From positions 2,294,001 through 2,358,000 of the forward strand of contig JAADJJ010000001.1 of the NCBI GenBank assembly GCA_010092695.1: a stretch of 64,000 nt of DNA, given 5' to 3'. Positions 44,763 to 53,683 of the stretch are shown one piece after another. Below the pieces are notes generated by a model, which did no database searches, was not told the DNA's origin, and was given only the letters and a program-made list of their open reading frames with translations. Both the position numbers and the translations under genes were made by a program. The number at the start of each line of letters is the position of its first letter. Positions within the stretch are counted from its first letter, which is position 1. Source of the DNA: Enterobacteriaceae bacterium 4M9 (GTDB lineage Bacteria; Pseudomonadota; Gammaproteobacteria; Enterobacterales; Enterobacteriaceae).

Positions 44763-45344
44763 CTAACCAAGATCGCCCTGGTTATCGCTATAACCCATCT
44801 TTGATGAAATCCCCCGGTAAATGTCCCGTAACCACCCAGACTGATGACGTCCTTCATACAGCAAGGGAGAAACCGCTTCATAGATATTATTACTGCCGTG
44901 AGCGATAAGCGTCAGCCCCACTGTTTTGAGATGCTTTATATGGGCTTTTGGGCCAAAATGGGCCAGCCTGTAACCTGCGTAAGCCTGAAATGCTCCGGAA
45001 AAAATATCAGCAGCGACAGGCATATATTTCAGGACGCCATGTTCTTCAAAAATATCTGTCGTCAGATATTTTGTGTAATCGCCCTGACGTAACTTCTGAT
45101 ATTCCTTTTCTGTACTCTCTCGTTCATTGCTCAGTTCTTGAAGCGACAGTGATTTATCATGGAATGAATACAACGAAGATGAGATTTTTGAGTAAATCAT
45201 ATTGACAAAATCGTCAATATCCTTGAGATACTCCATTCTTATGGCACTGTTTTCTATGAAAAAACCAGACGCTAATAGCGCAACTCTTTTCAGTTGCGCA
45301 CTTTCTTCATAAAAGCGAATGGTTAATATGGCAACAGTGGACAT
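44763..45344 (-). CDS. Putative Hcp-linked T6SS cargo effector (DUF4225-like), truncated by TAG
   Basis: 193 residues as it stands; the full frame without the TAG would be 279. The N-terminal half is alpha-helical with charged coiled-coil-like stretches (SNERESTEKEYQKLRQG). The region around residues 110-180 is Ala/Gly-rich and moderately hydrophobic (VAADIFSGAFQAYAGYRLAHF), then ends in YEGRHQSGWLRDIYRG and GYSDNQGDL. From memory this resembles DUF4225 proteins found behind hcp genes in enterobacteria, which I could not verify. The start ATG lies 1 bp after the stop of the upstream Hcp-family gene, so translation is coupled. That placement argues for cargo of that Hcp. The toxic activity is unknown. 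Confidence 0.6.
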   Translation of the reverse strand: MSTVAILTIRFYEESAQLKRVALLASGFFIENSAIRMEYLKDIDDFVNMIYSKISSSLYSFHDKSLSLQELSNERESTEKEYQKLRQGDYTKYLTTDIFEEHGVLKYMPVAADIFSGAFQAYAGYRLAHFGPKAHIKHLKTVGLTLIAHGSNNIYEAVSPLLYEGRHQSGWLRDIYRGISSKMGYSDNQGDLG

Positions 45345-45345
45345 A

Positions 45346-45825
45346 TCAGTAAATCCTTTCCTCCCACAGACTGTATGCGCTGGTACCAGCCATAACGTGT
45401 TCCCAGGTGACAGAAGCATAATTAAAAGAAACCGTTTCCTGAGGTTGCATTTCATTGTGCGATACTGAGTTAGGGCAGAAGAGCTGGATATCGCCAATAG
45501 TCGCTTTCGAGAGCTTCATTTTGAAATAAAGCTCGTTACCGCCGGATTGTGCAGTTCGGTATAGCAAAAACGTGCATTCAAGCTTTTCATTATTGCTGAT
45601 TGCCTGAGCAAGCAATGGTGTGGCTTTATCAATAGGTTTGCGAATCTGTACAGGACGGAGTGCCAGATTATCACTGCGTATCATTTGGCTGGTAAGTTCG
45701 AGGATAAAAATTTCATCTTCGTGCCCGGATTGAAACTTATTACCAATGGATTCAACACTTGAGCATCCTGCAGATATCAATCCTTGCTTTTCACCTTTAA
45801 TCGTCAGATAGATAATATTTGCCAT
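45346..45825 (-). CDS. Second Hcp-family protein (divergent)
   Basis: 159-residue Hcp family member, with the typical start (IIYLTIKGEKQGLISAG), the ESIGNKFQSGHEDEIF strand and an ending TWEHVMAGTSAYSLWEERI. It is clearly diverged from the Hcp encoded just upstream. Hcp proteins form hexameric rings of the T6SS tube and bind small cargo effectors inside. Because the next gene starts one base after its stop, this copy probably serves as the dedicated carrier for that protein. AAAGGGAA precedes the start. Confidence 0.88.
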   Translation of the reverse strand: MANIIYLTIKGEKQGLISAGCSSVESIGNKFQSGHEDEIFILELTSQMIRSDNLALRPVQIRKPIDKATPLLAQAISNNEKLECTFLLYRTAQSGGNELYFKMKLSKATIGDIQLFCPNSVSHNEMQPQETVSFNYASVTWEHVMAGTSAYSLWEERIY

Positions 45826-45889
45826 ACAATTCCCTTTAATAGCAGGTTGTTATTGATGTCAATACTGGTCGTTTGATGCAGTAAACAAG

Positions 45890-45908
45890 AAGGGGGAATT
45901 TCCCCCTT
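45890..45908 (-). terminator. Hairpin between the two hcp genes
   Basis: aaggggg / cccccttt-type 7-bp stem with a 5-nt loop, 18 bp past the first hcp stop, followed by a broken T tract on the minus strand. It would allow high hcp expression with reduced readthrough into the second hcp and effector. Confidence 0.5.
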
Positions 45909-45925
45909 GCGTTAAAAAGTCACTA

Positions 45926-46444
45926 TTAGCCTTCAATCGGTGCGCGCCAGTCGTCAGCGCCCGATGTTCCGGCAACCGTATGTTCCCAGGTAATTTTGCG
46001 ATAGGAAAGGGAAACACGAACTAACTGGGTGAACTCGGCTTTGCTCACATCCTGGCAATGCGGCATTTTGCAGTCGATTTCGATGATCGTGGCATCTTCA
46101 AGCTTGCTGGTGAAGAAATGCTCCTGCTTGCCTTCAACAGAGGTACGATACCAACGCAGTTCCACTGTTGGCAGCATTTCACCCGAGGCCAGCGCGTTAT
46201 ACAGCAGCGGCACAGCTTTGTTGAGCGACACGGTAAAGCGAAAGGGTTTATGAACACGCTGACCTGAGGGCTGACCAGACTGAGGGTCAGTAGGAACGGT
46301 AACGATATGTTCAAATTCCTGGACCAGCATTTCATCTTCGTGGCCCTGAACAAAAATATTACCGACGGATTCAGCGGTAAATGCCCCTGCGGTGATATTG
46401 CCCTGAGTCTTGCCCGTGATAGCGATATAGCATGGAGTTGGCAT
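45926..46444 (-). CDS. hcp: Hcp, T6SS tube protein
   Basis: 172-residue haemolysin co-regulated protein, forming the inner tube that is expelled by sheath contraction. Family marks are the N-terminal YIAITGKTQGNITAGAF, VGNIFVQGHEDEMLVQEFEH and C-terminal ITWEHTVAGTSGADDW. The hexapeptide-rich middle is the extended loop. It is divergent from tssB across a 657-bp AT-rich region, and AAGGATATT precedes the start. Confidence 0.96.
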   Translation of the reverse strand: MPTPCYIAITGKTQGNITAGAFTAESVGNIFVQGHEDEMLVQEFEHIVTVPTDPQSGQPSGQRVHKPFRFTVSLNKAVPLLYNALASGEMLPTVELRWYRTSVEGKQEHFFTSKLEDATIIEIDCKMPHCQDVSKAEFTQLVRVSLSYRKITWEHTVAGTSGADDWRAPIEG

Positions 46445-47101
46445 GGCCTAATATCCTTATTTTTGCTATGTATTAACCCGGTGAATGTATTTCCGGGATA
46501 GTGTGATGAAAGTCATGGTTAATAAAAATATTGATAATGGATTTTGCCATCAAACATAAATGCCATGAATTTCACTCAGTGGAATATAAAGAATCAGCAA
46601 AAAAAATCCATAGCTGAGTATATGAAGAGAACGGTTTGTACTCATAATAATGGATAAAATTATTATAATTTTTGCCAAAACAGAACGAAATATTGATTCT
46701 TAAGTGAATGGTAAATATTAATGTCGTTTTTTTCTGGTGTGGGGACCCTGATTTATTATTAATTTATTTATTATCAATAAGATGGTGTTTTTGTGTGGTG
46801 TGGACTGTTTGGTGTGGCTGAACTATTTATACCTGTAACAGGTATGGTAACCTCCCGGATATTCTCAGGGTATTGTGAAGCATGCTGTATGTCTGAATAC
46901 CTTTTAAGGTAATCCGGCGCTATATGAACGCTGACTGGTGAAGGCTTTGTATTAATCATGAGAACCCCGGGCGGGGGTCTTAAGGGATATGCCAATAATC
47001 GGCCTAAATAAGTACCAGGGCTTTGCTGATAATCCTTTGTAGAAGGTTTTTTTCTTTACTTAAAATTTGAGCCATTAATTGCCAGAAAGAGGATGTCTGA
47101 C
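46445..47101. other. 657-bp AT-rich divergent region between hcp and tssB
   Basis: Must carry the hcp and tssB promoters. Notable are a perfect palindrome TACCTGTAACAGGTA at 46830-46844, a GC-rich imperfect hairpin near 46960-46980 (agaacccc / gggggtct) and a short stem with seven T residues (cctt / aagg) near 47033-47049, just ahead of tssB. I saw no clear sigma-54 (GG-N10-GC) promoter. A 73-codon minus-strand frame (46774-46995) has no ribosome-binding site and no family likeness. Confidence 0.5.
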
Positions 47102-47611
47102 ATGAGTAAGAATAATCTAAGCAGCAGCGTGGCACCTAAAGAGCGCATCAACATTAAGTACGTACCCAACACGGGCGATCAGGTTGCTGAGATTGAGCTG
47201 CCGCTAAATTTATTTGTCGTCGGAGATATGAAAGGGACGCGTGAAGACTCCTCTCTCGAAGAGCGCCAGCCGGTGTCAATTAATAAAAATAATTTTAATT
47301 CCGTTATGGGAGAAGCAGGCATCAGCCTGACCTTTAACGTACCCAACCGACTGGATGAAAAGACAGAGAATGGCGACAACGACCTGCCGGTACATCTGGA
47401 TATCCAGTCCCTGACGGATTTCTCTCCAGACAGCGTGGCTCGCAACGTGCCGGAACTTAACAAGCTACTTGAATTGCGTGATGCACTCGTGGCGTTGAAG
47501 GGGCCGTTAGGCAACGTGCCGGCTTTCCGCGCAAGGCTACAGGCACTTCTTCAGGACGAAGATGCCAGAGCGCAGCTGCTCGAAGAGCTGCACATTCTTG
47601 ATAAGAAGTGA
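47102..47611 (+). CDS. tssB: TssB (VipA), small sheath subunit
   Basis: Forms with TssC the contractile sheath around the Hcp tube. 169 residues with the conserved PKERINIKYVP and LNLFVVGDMKG starts and the C-terminal helix VALKGPLGNVPAFR. An ATG at 47093 is closer to AGAGG than translation allows; ATG 47102 has proper 9-base spacing. First gene of the structural operon. Confidence 0.95.
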   Translation: MSKNNLSSSVAPKERINIKYVPNTGDQVAEIELPLNLFVVGDMKGTREDSSLEERQPVSINKNNFNSVMGEAGISLTFNVPNRLDEKTENGDNDLPVHLDIQSLTDFSPDSVARNVPELNKLLELRDALVALKGPLGNVPAFRARLQALLQDEDARAQLLEELHILDKK

Positions 47612-47642
47612 GACGGATTTGAGCTTAGAGGGAATTAACACC

Positions 47643-49124
47643 ATGTCAATGCACGAAGAACAGACATCAATGTTGGAGCGTCAGGCGGGACAGGTTTCCT
47701 TGCTGGATGAAATCATGGCTCAGGCCAATATACAGCCTGAGAACGACGGCTATGATATCGCTCGCCAGGGTGTTGCTGCTTTTATCGCCAATCTCCTTGA
47801 TTCAGGCAATCGCGAAGAGCCAATCAACAAAGTGCTGGTTGATCGCATGATTGTTGAACTGGATAAAAAACTGAGCGCACAGATGGATGAAATTTTGCAC
47901 GCGGAGCCATTTCGCGCGCTGGAATCGTCCTGGCGTTCGCTAAAACTGCTTGTCGATCGCACCGATTTTCGTGAAAACATCAAAATCAACGTCCTGCACG
48001 CGACGAAAGAAGAGTTGCTGGATGATTTTGAGTTCGCTCCAGAAATCGTTCAGTCTGGTTTTTATAAACACATTTACTCTTCAGGCTACGGTCAGTTTGG
48101 TGGCGAGCCTGTAGGCGCAGTTATTGGTAACTATGCCTTTAACAACACAGCACCAGATATGAAGCTGCTGCAATATGTGGGTGCCGTAGGTGCCATGGCG
48201 CATGCGCCGTTCTTGTCCTCGGTTGCCCCGGAATTTTTTGGTGTTAACAGTTTCACTGAACTGCCTGCCATCAAAGAACTTAAATCCGTTTTCGAAGGGC
48301 CTTCTCATACTAAATGGCGTGCTCTACGTGAATCAGAAGATTCACGTTACATCGGGCTTACTGCGCCACGCTTTTTGCTGCGTTTACCTTATTCACCGAC
48401 TGAAAATCCAATACGCTCCTTTGGTTATGATGAAGGTGTGCACAACAGCCATGACAACTTCCTTTGGGGTAACACCGCCTTTTTACTGGCTAGCTGCCTG
48501 ACGGACAGTTTTGCCAAATATCGCTGGTGCCCGAACATTATTGGTCCGCAAAGTGGCGGGGCGGTTAAAGATCTGCCGGTTCATCTGTACGAAGCAATGG
48601 GGCATATTCAGGCAAAAATCCCCACAGAAGTGCTGATCACTGACCGACGTGAGTTTGAACTGGCGGAAGAGGGTTTTATTTCGCTGACGATGCGTAAGGA
48701 CAGCGATAATGCGGCATTTTTCTCGGCCAACTCCATTCAGAAGCCAAAAGTTTTCCCAAATACTCGTGAAGGGAAAATGGCTGAAACCAACTACAAGCTT
48801 GGTACACAGCTGCCTTATATGTTCATCATTAACCGACTGGCGCACTACATCAAAGTTCTTCAACGTGAACAAATTGGTTCATGGAAGGAGCGTCAGGATC
48901 TGGAGCGTGAACTGAACCTTTGGCTTAAACAGTACATTGCCGATCAAGAAAACCCGCCAACAGACGTTCGCAGCCGTCGCCCGTTGCGCGCCGCACAAAT
49001 CCAGGTGCTGGATGTCGAGGGCGATCCGGGCTGGTATCAGGTGGCTATTTCTGTACGCCCACATTTTAAATATATGGGTGCCAGCTTTGAGTTGTCGCTG
49101 GTAGGCCGTCTGGATAAGGAGTAA
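47643..49124 (+). CDS. tssC: TssC (VipB), large sheath subunit
   Basis: 493 residues. Family segments are EPFRALESSWRSLKLLVDRTDF, DEGVHNSHDNFLWGN, RWCPNIIGPQSGG and the C-terminal PGWYQVAISVRPHFKYMGASFEL. Sheath contraction powers secretion and the sheath is later recycled by ClpV. Start at ATG 47643 with GAGGG upstream; a second ATG follows two codons on. Confidence 0.96.
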   Translation: MSMHEEQTSMLERQAGQVSLLDEIMAQANIQPENDGYDIARQGVAAFIANLLDSGNREEPINKVLVDRMIVELDKKLSAQMDEILHAEPFRALESSWRSLKLLVDRTDFRENIKINVLHATKEELLDDFEFAPEIVQSGFYKHIYSSGYGQFGGEPVGAVIGNYAFNNTAPDMKLLQYVGAVGAMAHAPFLSSVAPEFFGVNSFTELPAIKELKSVFEGPSHTKWRALRESEDSRYIGLTAPRFLLRLPYSPTENPIRSFGYDEGVHNSHDNFLWGNTAFLLASCLTDSFAKYRWCPNIIGPQSGGAVKDLPVHLYEAMGHIQAKIPTEVLITDRREFELAEEGFISLTMRKDSDNAAFFSANSIQKPKVFPNTREGKMAETNYKLGTQLPYMFIINRLAHYIKVLQREQIGSWKERQDLERELNLWLKQYIADQENPPTDVRSRRPLRAAQIQVLDVEGDPGWYQVAISVRPHFKYMGASFELSLVGRLDKE

Positions 49125-49130
49125 GTGCAA

Positions 49131-49568
49131 ATGGCCGGGCTGTTAAGCTGGAGGCGCGATCGTTCGGCCAGTTTATTCGAGCGGATTCAGGCACAGGATG
49201 ACGGTTTGAACCGCTATTCTCGCAACGCGGAACTACTGACATCGATTAAACATAACCTTAATCGGGTGTTGAATTCGCACCCCGGTGGCAGCAAGAGCTC
49301 ACCGTTGTTGGGAGTTATCGACCTTAATGATGCCACTGCAACCGCGACGGATTTTCGCAAAGCCATTGAAGAGGCAATCCGCGAGTGCATTCTTAACTAT
49401 GAGCCTCGTATTTCCCGCGTGGCCGTCAGTACGGGGAACAGTGAGGGTGACGATCCGTTGATGCTCCGTTTTCATATTCTGGCGCAGGTCAGTTTTGATG
49501 ACATTGACGACGTTATTGAGTTCAACATCCAGCTGGATAATCATCAGCGCTATCATCTGAGCGAATAA
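49131..49568 (+). CDS. tssE: TssE, gp25-like baseplate protein
   Basis: Baseplate wedge component that starts sheath assembly, related to phage T4 gp25. 145 residues with SLFERIQ near the N-terminus, the gp25-like EPRISRV motif in the middle and a C-terminal LMLRFHILAQV strand. AAGGAG nine bases before ATG 49131 decides the start over an upstream GTG. Confidence 0.92.
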   Translation: MAGLLSWRRDRSASLFERIQAQDDGLNRYSRNAELLTSIKHNLNRVLNSHPGGSKSSPLLGVIDLNDATATATDFRKAIEEAIRECILNYEPRISRVAVSTGNSEGDDPLMLRFHILAQVSFDDIDDVIEFNIQLDNHQRYHLSE

Positions 49569-49569
49569 A

Positions 49570-51369
49570 ATGGCATTTGAAAAATACTTCAGGGACGAAC
49601 TGGATTATTTGCGTCAGATTGGCCGTGACGTGGCACATGAAAAGCCACATCTGGCCGCATTCCTGTCGGAAAAAGGTGCCGATCCGGATGTTGAGCGCCT
49701 TCTGGAAGGATTCGCTTTTTTATCCGGTAATCTGCGCGAGAAGATTGACGATCAATTCCCCGAGCTTACCCACAGTTTACTGAACATGCTCTGGCCGAAC
49801 GCATTGCGACCCACGCCAGGCATGACTGTAATTGAATACACGCCTGAGAAAAATATCATTACCGAAGCCACAATAGTCAGGCGTGGAACTACACTGTTGA
49901 GCCGCCCGTTGAATGTCAACCACAGTGACAGCGACACGCGTGGGCAGCCTCAGTGCACATTTACTCAGTGCCGGGATTTATGGTTGTTACCGCTTGTGCT
50001 GGAGGACATCCACCTCAATAACAGCAACGAGCTTGCCATTCTGAATGTAAATTTCTCCACCGGCAAAGAAATCTCTCTGAACGACGTTGGGCTTAATCGT
50101 CTGCGCTTCTGGCTGGGTGAAGCCGGTTACAGCAGTTATCAGCTTTACTTCTGGTTCAGCTACTACTTTGAAAAAGCGGAACTGGTGGTGGATGACGAGA
50201 CGTATCCGCTACCGGATTTCGATTTTACGCCGCTTGGTTTTAGTCGGGATGACGCCATACTGCCTTACCCCAAAAATGCGGCTATGGGTTATCGCATTTT
50301 GCAGGAGTATTTTTGTTTTCCTGAAGGTTTCTTGTTTCTTGATGCTCAGGGAATGACCCGCTTACCCGCAGGGTTGCACGCTGAGCGCTTCTCGCTGCGT
50401 TTTTATTTCTCAAAGCCGCTGCCGCCGGAAGTGAAAATTCGCCGTGACTCTCTACGCCTGCATTGTACGCCTGCGGTGAATCTTTTCAGTCGCTATGGTG
50501 AGTCCCTGTTACTTAATGGTACACAGGCAGAATATCCGTTGCGGGTCAGCTATCGTGAACCGGATTTTTACGACATTTTCTCTGTTGATAAAGTGGAAAG
50601 CTGGCTTAAAGGCAGTGAGGATGGACGTTCTCGCGGTGCCATGCGCCACTATGCGCCGTTTGAGAGTTTTCAGCATCGGGCTGAAACTGCAAACGGCAGA
50701 GAAACGCTTTATTACCGGGTACGTACGCGTCCCTCACTGTTTCGACCAGGGCTGGAGCACGCGCTGTCTTTTGTGCGTGGCGATGAGTCACAGTGCATCC
50801 TGCGGGATGAAACGGTGTCGATTCAACTGACCTGTACCAACCGGGAGCTACCCACATTGTTGCGAGTGGGCGATATCTGCATTCCTGGCAGCGATAACCC
50901 GTCGTTTGCCACTTTTCGAAATGTCACAAGACCGACCGCACCGCTCTATCCCGTATTGGATGGCAGCCTGCACTGGTCTCTGATTTCAAATATGTCTCTC
51001 AATTATCTGTCTCTGCTTAATAAAGAGGCACTTCGGCAAATTTTGCGTACTTACGATCTGCCCGGAATGCATGACAGACAGGCGGCTCGCGCCTCGCAAA
51101 AAAGACTTGAGGGCATCAATCGTATTGAAACTCAACCTACAGACCGCTTGTTTCAGGGGGTGCCCGTTCGTGGGCTTGAGTCCACGCTGTGGCTGGAGCA
51201 GGGAGCATATTCATGTGAAGGCGAACTGTATTTGTTTGGGACAGTACTGGCGCGTTTCTTCTCGCTTTACGCCAGTGTCAATGCCTTTCACGTGCTGAAA
51301 GTCGTCAATATGGATAACAAGGAGTGTTACGAATGGCCGGTACAGGTGGGGCAGCACGCGCTGATTTAA
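49570..51369 (+). CDS. tssF: TssF, baseplate wedge protein
   Basis: Baseplate component that works with TssG, TssK and TssE, related to T4 gp6. 599 residues with the family opening FRDELDYLRQIGRDVAHEKP, then HSLLNMLWPNALRPTPGMTV. One base after the tssE stop. Confidence 0.95.
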   Translation: MAFEKYFRDELDYLRQIGRDVAHEKPHLAAFLSEKGADPDVERLLEGFAFLSGNLREKIDDQFPELTHSLLNMLWPNALRPTPGMTVIEYTPEKNIITEATIVRRGTTLLSRPLNVNHSDSDTRGQPQCTFTQCRDLWLLPLVLEDIHLNNSNELAILNVNFSTGKEISLNDVGLNRLRFWLGEAGYSSYQLYFWFSYYFEKAELVVDDETYPLPDFDFTPLGFSRDDAILPYPKNAAMGYRILQEYFCFPEGFLFLDAQGMTRLPAGLHAERFSLRFYFSKPLPPEVKIRRDSLRLHCTPAVNLFSRYGESLLLNGTQAEYPLRVSYREPDFYDIFSVDKVESWLKGSEDGRSRGAMRHYAPFESFQHRAETANGRETLYYRVRTRPSLFRPGLEHALSFVRGDESQCILRDETVSIQLTCTNRELPTLLRVGDICIPGSDNPSFATFRNVTRPTAPLYPVLDGSLHWSLISNMSLNYLSLLNKEALRQILRTYDLPGMHDRQAARASQKRLEGINRIETQPTDRLFQGVPVRGLESTLWLEQGAYSCEGELYLFGTVLARFFSLYASVNAFHVLKVVNMDNKECYEWPVQVGQHALI

Positions 51370-52364
51370 GGCGTGAGAAGCTGAGTGCCGAAGCCGGGCG
51401 CTACAACTTCTATCAACTGGTGGAGTTACTGTCGCGTGAGGCAGGAGAGTCACCTGCCGTAAAGGAAAATACGGGTATCGGGAACATTCAGTTTCTCGCT
51501 TCGGCCAGCATTGCGTTTGCATCACGTGATGTGGTTTCACTCAAGCCTGGGGCTGACGGGCGCTGGGAGCTAATGACCTCGTTTTTAGGGTTGCACGGTA
51601 GCCAGTCACCTCTTCCAGGTTACTACCTTGACAGCCTCGCCTGGGAGCAAGCGCAGAACAACAACGGTCTGACCGATTTTCTTAACGTATTTAACCATCG
51701 TTTGCTGACGCTACTGCATCGCGTGTGGCGTAAATACCGCTACTACATCTGTTATGACAACGAAGGACAGGACGCCTTTTCACAGCGGATGTTTGCGCTG
51801 GTGGGGCTTGGCTGTACGCAGGTGCGCCAACAGTTGCAAATCAGCCACAGCAAGATGTTGGCCTATGCCGGGCTGCTGGCAAGCCCAGGTCGCTCACCGG
51901 ATGTTATCTGCGGGTTGATTTCGCACTGCTTTGAGCTTGATGACGTGCAGCTGCATGGCTGGCAGCCTCGCTACGTCACTATTCATCCGGGACAACAAAA
52001 TCGGCTGGGTGCTTTTCACCGCTATAGCGGCAGACGCGCACAACGCAAATCGGTACTGGGCGAAAATTTTACCCTTGGGGCAAGGGTTCCTGACAGAAGC
52101 GGTAAGTTCAGGTTGTCGATTAATGGGCTGACGCGTCAGCGGTTTCTGGATTTTCTACCCAATGGCCAGAGTTATTTACCGCTGGTGTTGTTCACCTCTT
52201 TTATTTTGCGCGATCAGTTTGCCTGGGATTTGAAGCTGGGTATTGCGTCTGAGCAGGTAGGTGGAATGACGCTGGGTGTGGAACAAAACGCAATGCTGGG
52301 CTGGACCTGTTTTCTGGGCAAACCCGCTATGCAGCCTGAGGTGGTCATTTGCGTCAGGGAGTGA
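51333..52364 (+). CDS. tssG: TssG, baseplate wedge protein
   Basis: 343 residues, related to T4 gp53/gp7-like wedge proteins and stably bound to TssF. Typical elements: YNFYQLVELLSRE near the start, and FLGLHGSQSPLPGYYLD. It overlaps the end of tssF by 37 bp; GGAG eight bases before ATG 51333 supports this start over an upstream GTG. Confidence 0.94.
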   Translation: MAGTGGAARADLRREKLSAEAGRYNFYQLVELLSREAGESPAVKENTGIGNIQFLASASIAFASRDVVSLKPGADGRWELMTSFLGLHGSQSPLPGYYLDSLAWEQAQNNNGLTDFLNVFNHRLLTLLHRVWRKYRYYICYDNEGQDAFSQRMFALVGLGCTQVRQQLQISHSKMLAYAGLLASPGRSPDVICGLISHCFELDDVQLHGWQPRYVTIHPGQQNRLGAFHRYSGRRAQRKSVLGENFTLGARVPDRSGKFRLSINGLTRQRFLDFLPNGQSYLPLVLFTSFILRDQFAWDLKLGIASEQVGGMTLGVEQNAMLGWTCFLGKPAMQPEVVICVRE

Positions 52365-52390
52365 AGGTGAAGCAAACAAGGATGAACAAT

Positions 52391-53683
52391 ATGGAACAAC
52401 AGCGACCGTCACTCCTGCTGCGGGTGAACAACAGTAATCAGCTACAAAGTGGCTGTGAAGCAAGTCATACGTTTGGGGAACAGGGCGGGCGTATTGGCTG
52501 CGGTTTGCACAATGACTGGCGCATTCAGGACAGCGCAGGCGATGTCGCAACCGAGCATTTCAGTATTGTCTGGCGTGACGGCGCGTTTTGTCTGCAGGCG
52601 GCCGGTACGGCCTTGCAGCTTAATCGTGCCTACGTTGAGGATAATATCGGCCTGGTACGGTTACAGCAGGGCGATGAAATAACGTCAGGAAAATTGTCGA
52701 TGAGCGTATTTATTAGCCTGAACGGTGAGGGTATTTACGATCCATTACGCACCACGCCGGAATCACTGGTCGCAGACTACAGCAATCCTCTGGATTCTCT
52801 ACTGCAAACAGGTCCTGCACAGGAAAGGGGGGCGATGGCAGCACCGGTCATGGAGACAACGGTTGCCGGTGCCCGCTCGAGCGATCCGCTACAGGCGCTG
52901 CAAAACGAAAGCCTTACCCAGCCGGGTATTAGGCCAATACCTGACTATGCGCCACTGCCCGCAGTGCGGCTACGTACCGTGGCCGATCCCCTTTCCGATA
53001 ATGCCCGAGAATACGCGATGGACCAGGAATATATGGAATTACCACACGTTAGTGGTCGCCGCGCAGTACAAAGCGAAGCGGAACGTGAGGAAACTGCACA
53101 GCGCTATGTTGCCGTAACGCCGCTGATGCGTGGACTGGAAGCACCACTGTCGATTCAGGATAGTCAGCGGGCCAACGAATTGCTCGAAGAAATGGGACGG
53201 ACATTGCAGGCCACGGTGCGCGGCCTGCTTGCTTTGCAGCGCCAGCAAGACGCGTTGTCTGATAAACATTTGCGCCCGTTGGAAGATAACCCGCTGCGCC
53301 TGAACATGGATTATGACGCCACGCTCAATGTGCTGTTCGGTGAAGGTAAAAGCCCGGTCCATCTGTCCGCGCCAGAGGCGGTGGCAGAAAGCTTGCATAA
53401 CATGCGCCTGCATCATCAGGCTAACCGTGAAGCGATTGGCGAAGCACTGGCGGTGATGCTTGACGCGTTTTCACCGTCGCGGCTGATGGCGCGTTTTACC
53501 CAGTATCGCCGCAGCGCAGAGCGCGGAGAAATGGGGGCCGATTGGGCATGGAACATGTACTGCAGCTACTACCAGGAATTGGCTTCCAGCCGTCAGCAGG
53601 GGTTCGAAAAGCTGTTCAATGAGGTCTACGAACAGGCCTATGACCGGGCGCTGCGCCAGGGGCAGCGGGAGCGTGATGCATGA
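52391..53683 (+). CDS. tagH: TagH, FHA-domain T6SS protein (VasC type)
   Basis: N-terminal forkhead-associated domain (about residues 5-100: GRIGCGLHNDWRI, EHFSIVWRDG) that binds phospho-threonine peptides. A Pro/Ala-rich linker and a C-terminal helical domain specific to T6SS FHA proteins follow (FSPSRLMARF, YEQAYDRAL). V. cholerae VasC occupies the same place. No PpkA/PppA kinase-phosphatase pair is seen in the window. Several in-frame starts exist (GTG 52367, ATG 52382, ATG 52391); the last has AAGG at 9 bases. Overlaps tssJ by 4 bp. Confidence 0.88.
   Translation: MEQQRPSLLLRVNNSNQLQSGCEASHTFGEQGGRIGCGLHNDWRIQDSAGDVATEHFSIVWRDGAFCLQAAGTALQLNRAYVEDNIGLVRLQQGDEITSGKLSMSVFISLNGEGIYDPLRTTPESLVADYSNPLDSLLQTGPAQERGAMAAPVMETTVAGARSSDPLQALQNESLTQPGIRPIPDYAPLPAVRLRTVADPLSDNAREYAMDQEYMELPHVSGRRAVQSEAEREETAQRYVAVTPLMRGLEAPLSIQDSQRANELLEEMGRTLQATVRGLLALQRQQDALSDKHLRPLEDNPLRLNMDYDATLNVLFGEGKSPVHLSAPEAVAESLHNMRLHHQANREAIGEALAVMLDAFSPSRLMARFTQYRRSAERGEMGADWAWNMYCSYYQELASSRQQGFEKLFNEVYEQAYDRALRQGQRERDA

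Noticed and set aside
46445..46560. Possible sigma-54 promoter before hcp (TGGCA near 46547)
   Set aside because: The required GC at the -12 element is missing at the right distance, so it does not meet the GG-N10-GC rule.
46774..46995. 73-codon minus-strand frame in the hcp-tssB region
   Set aside because: No ribosome-binding site; it overlaps the palindrome and likely promoter signals; nothing recognisable in the protein.
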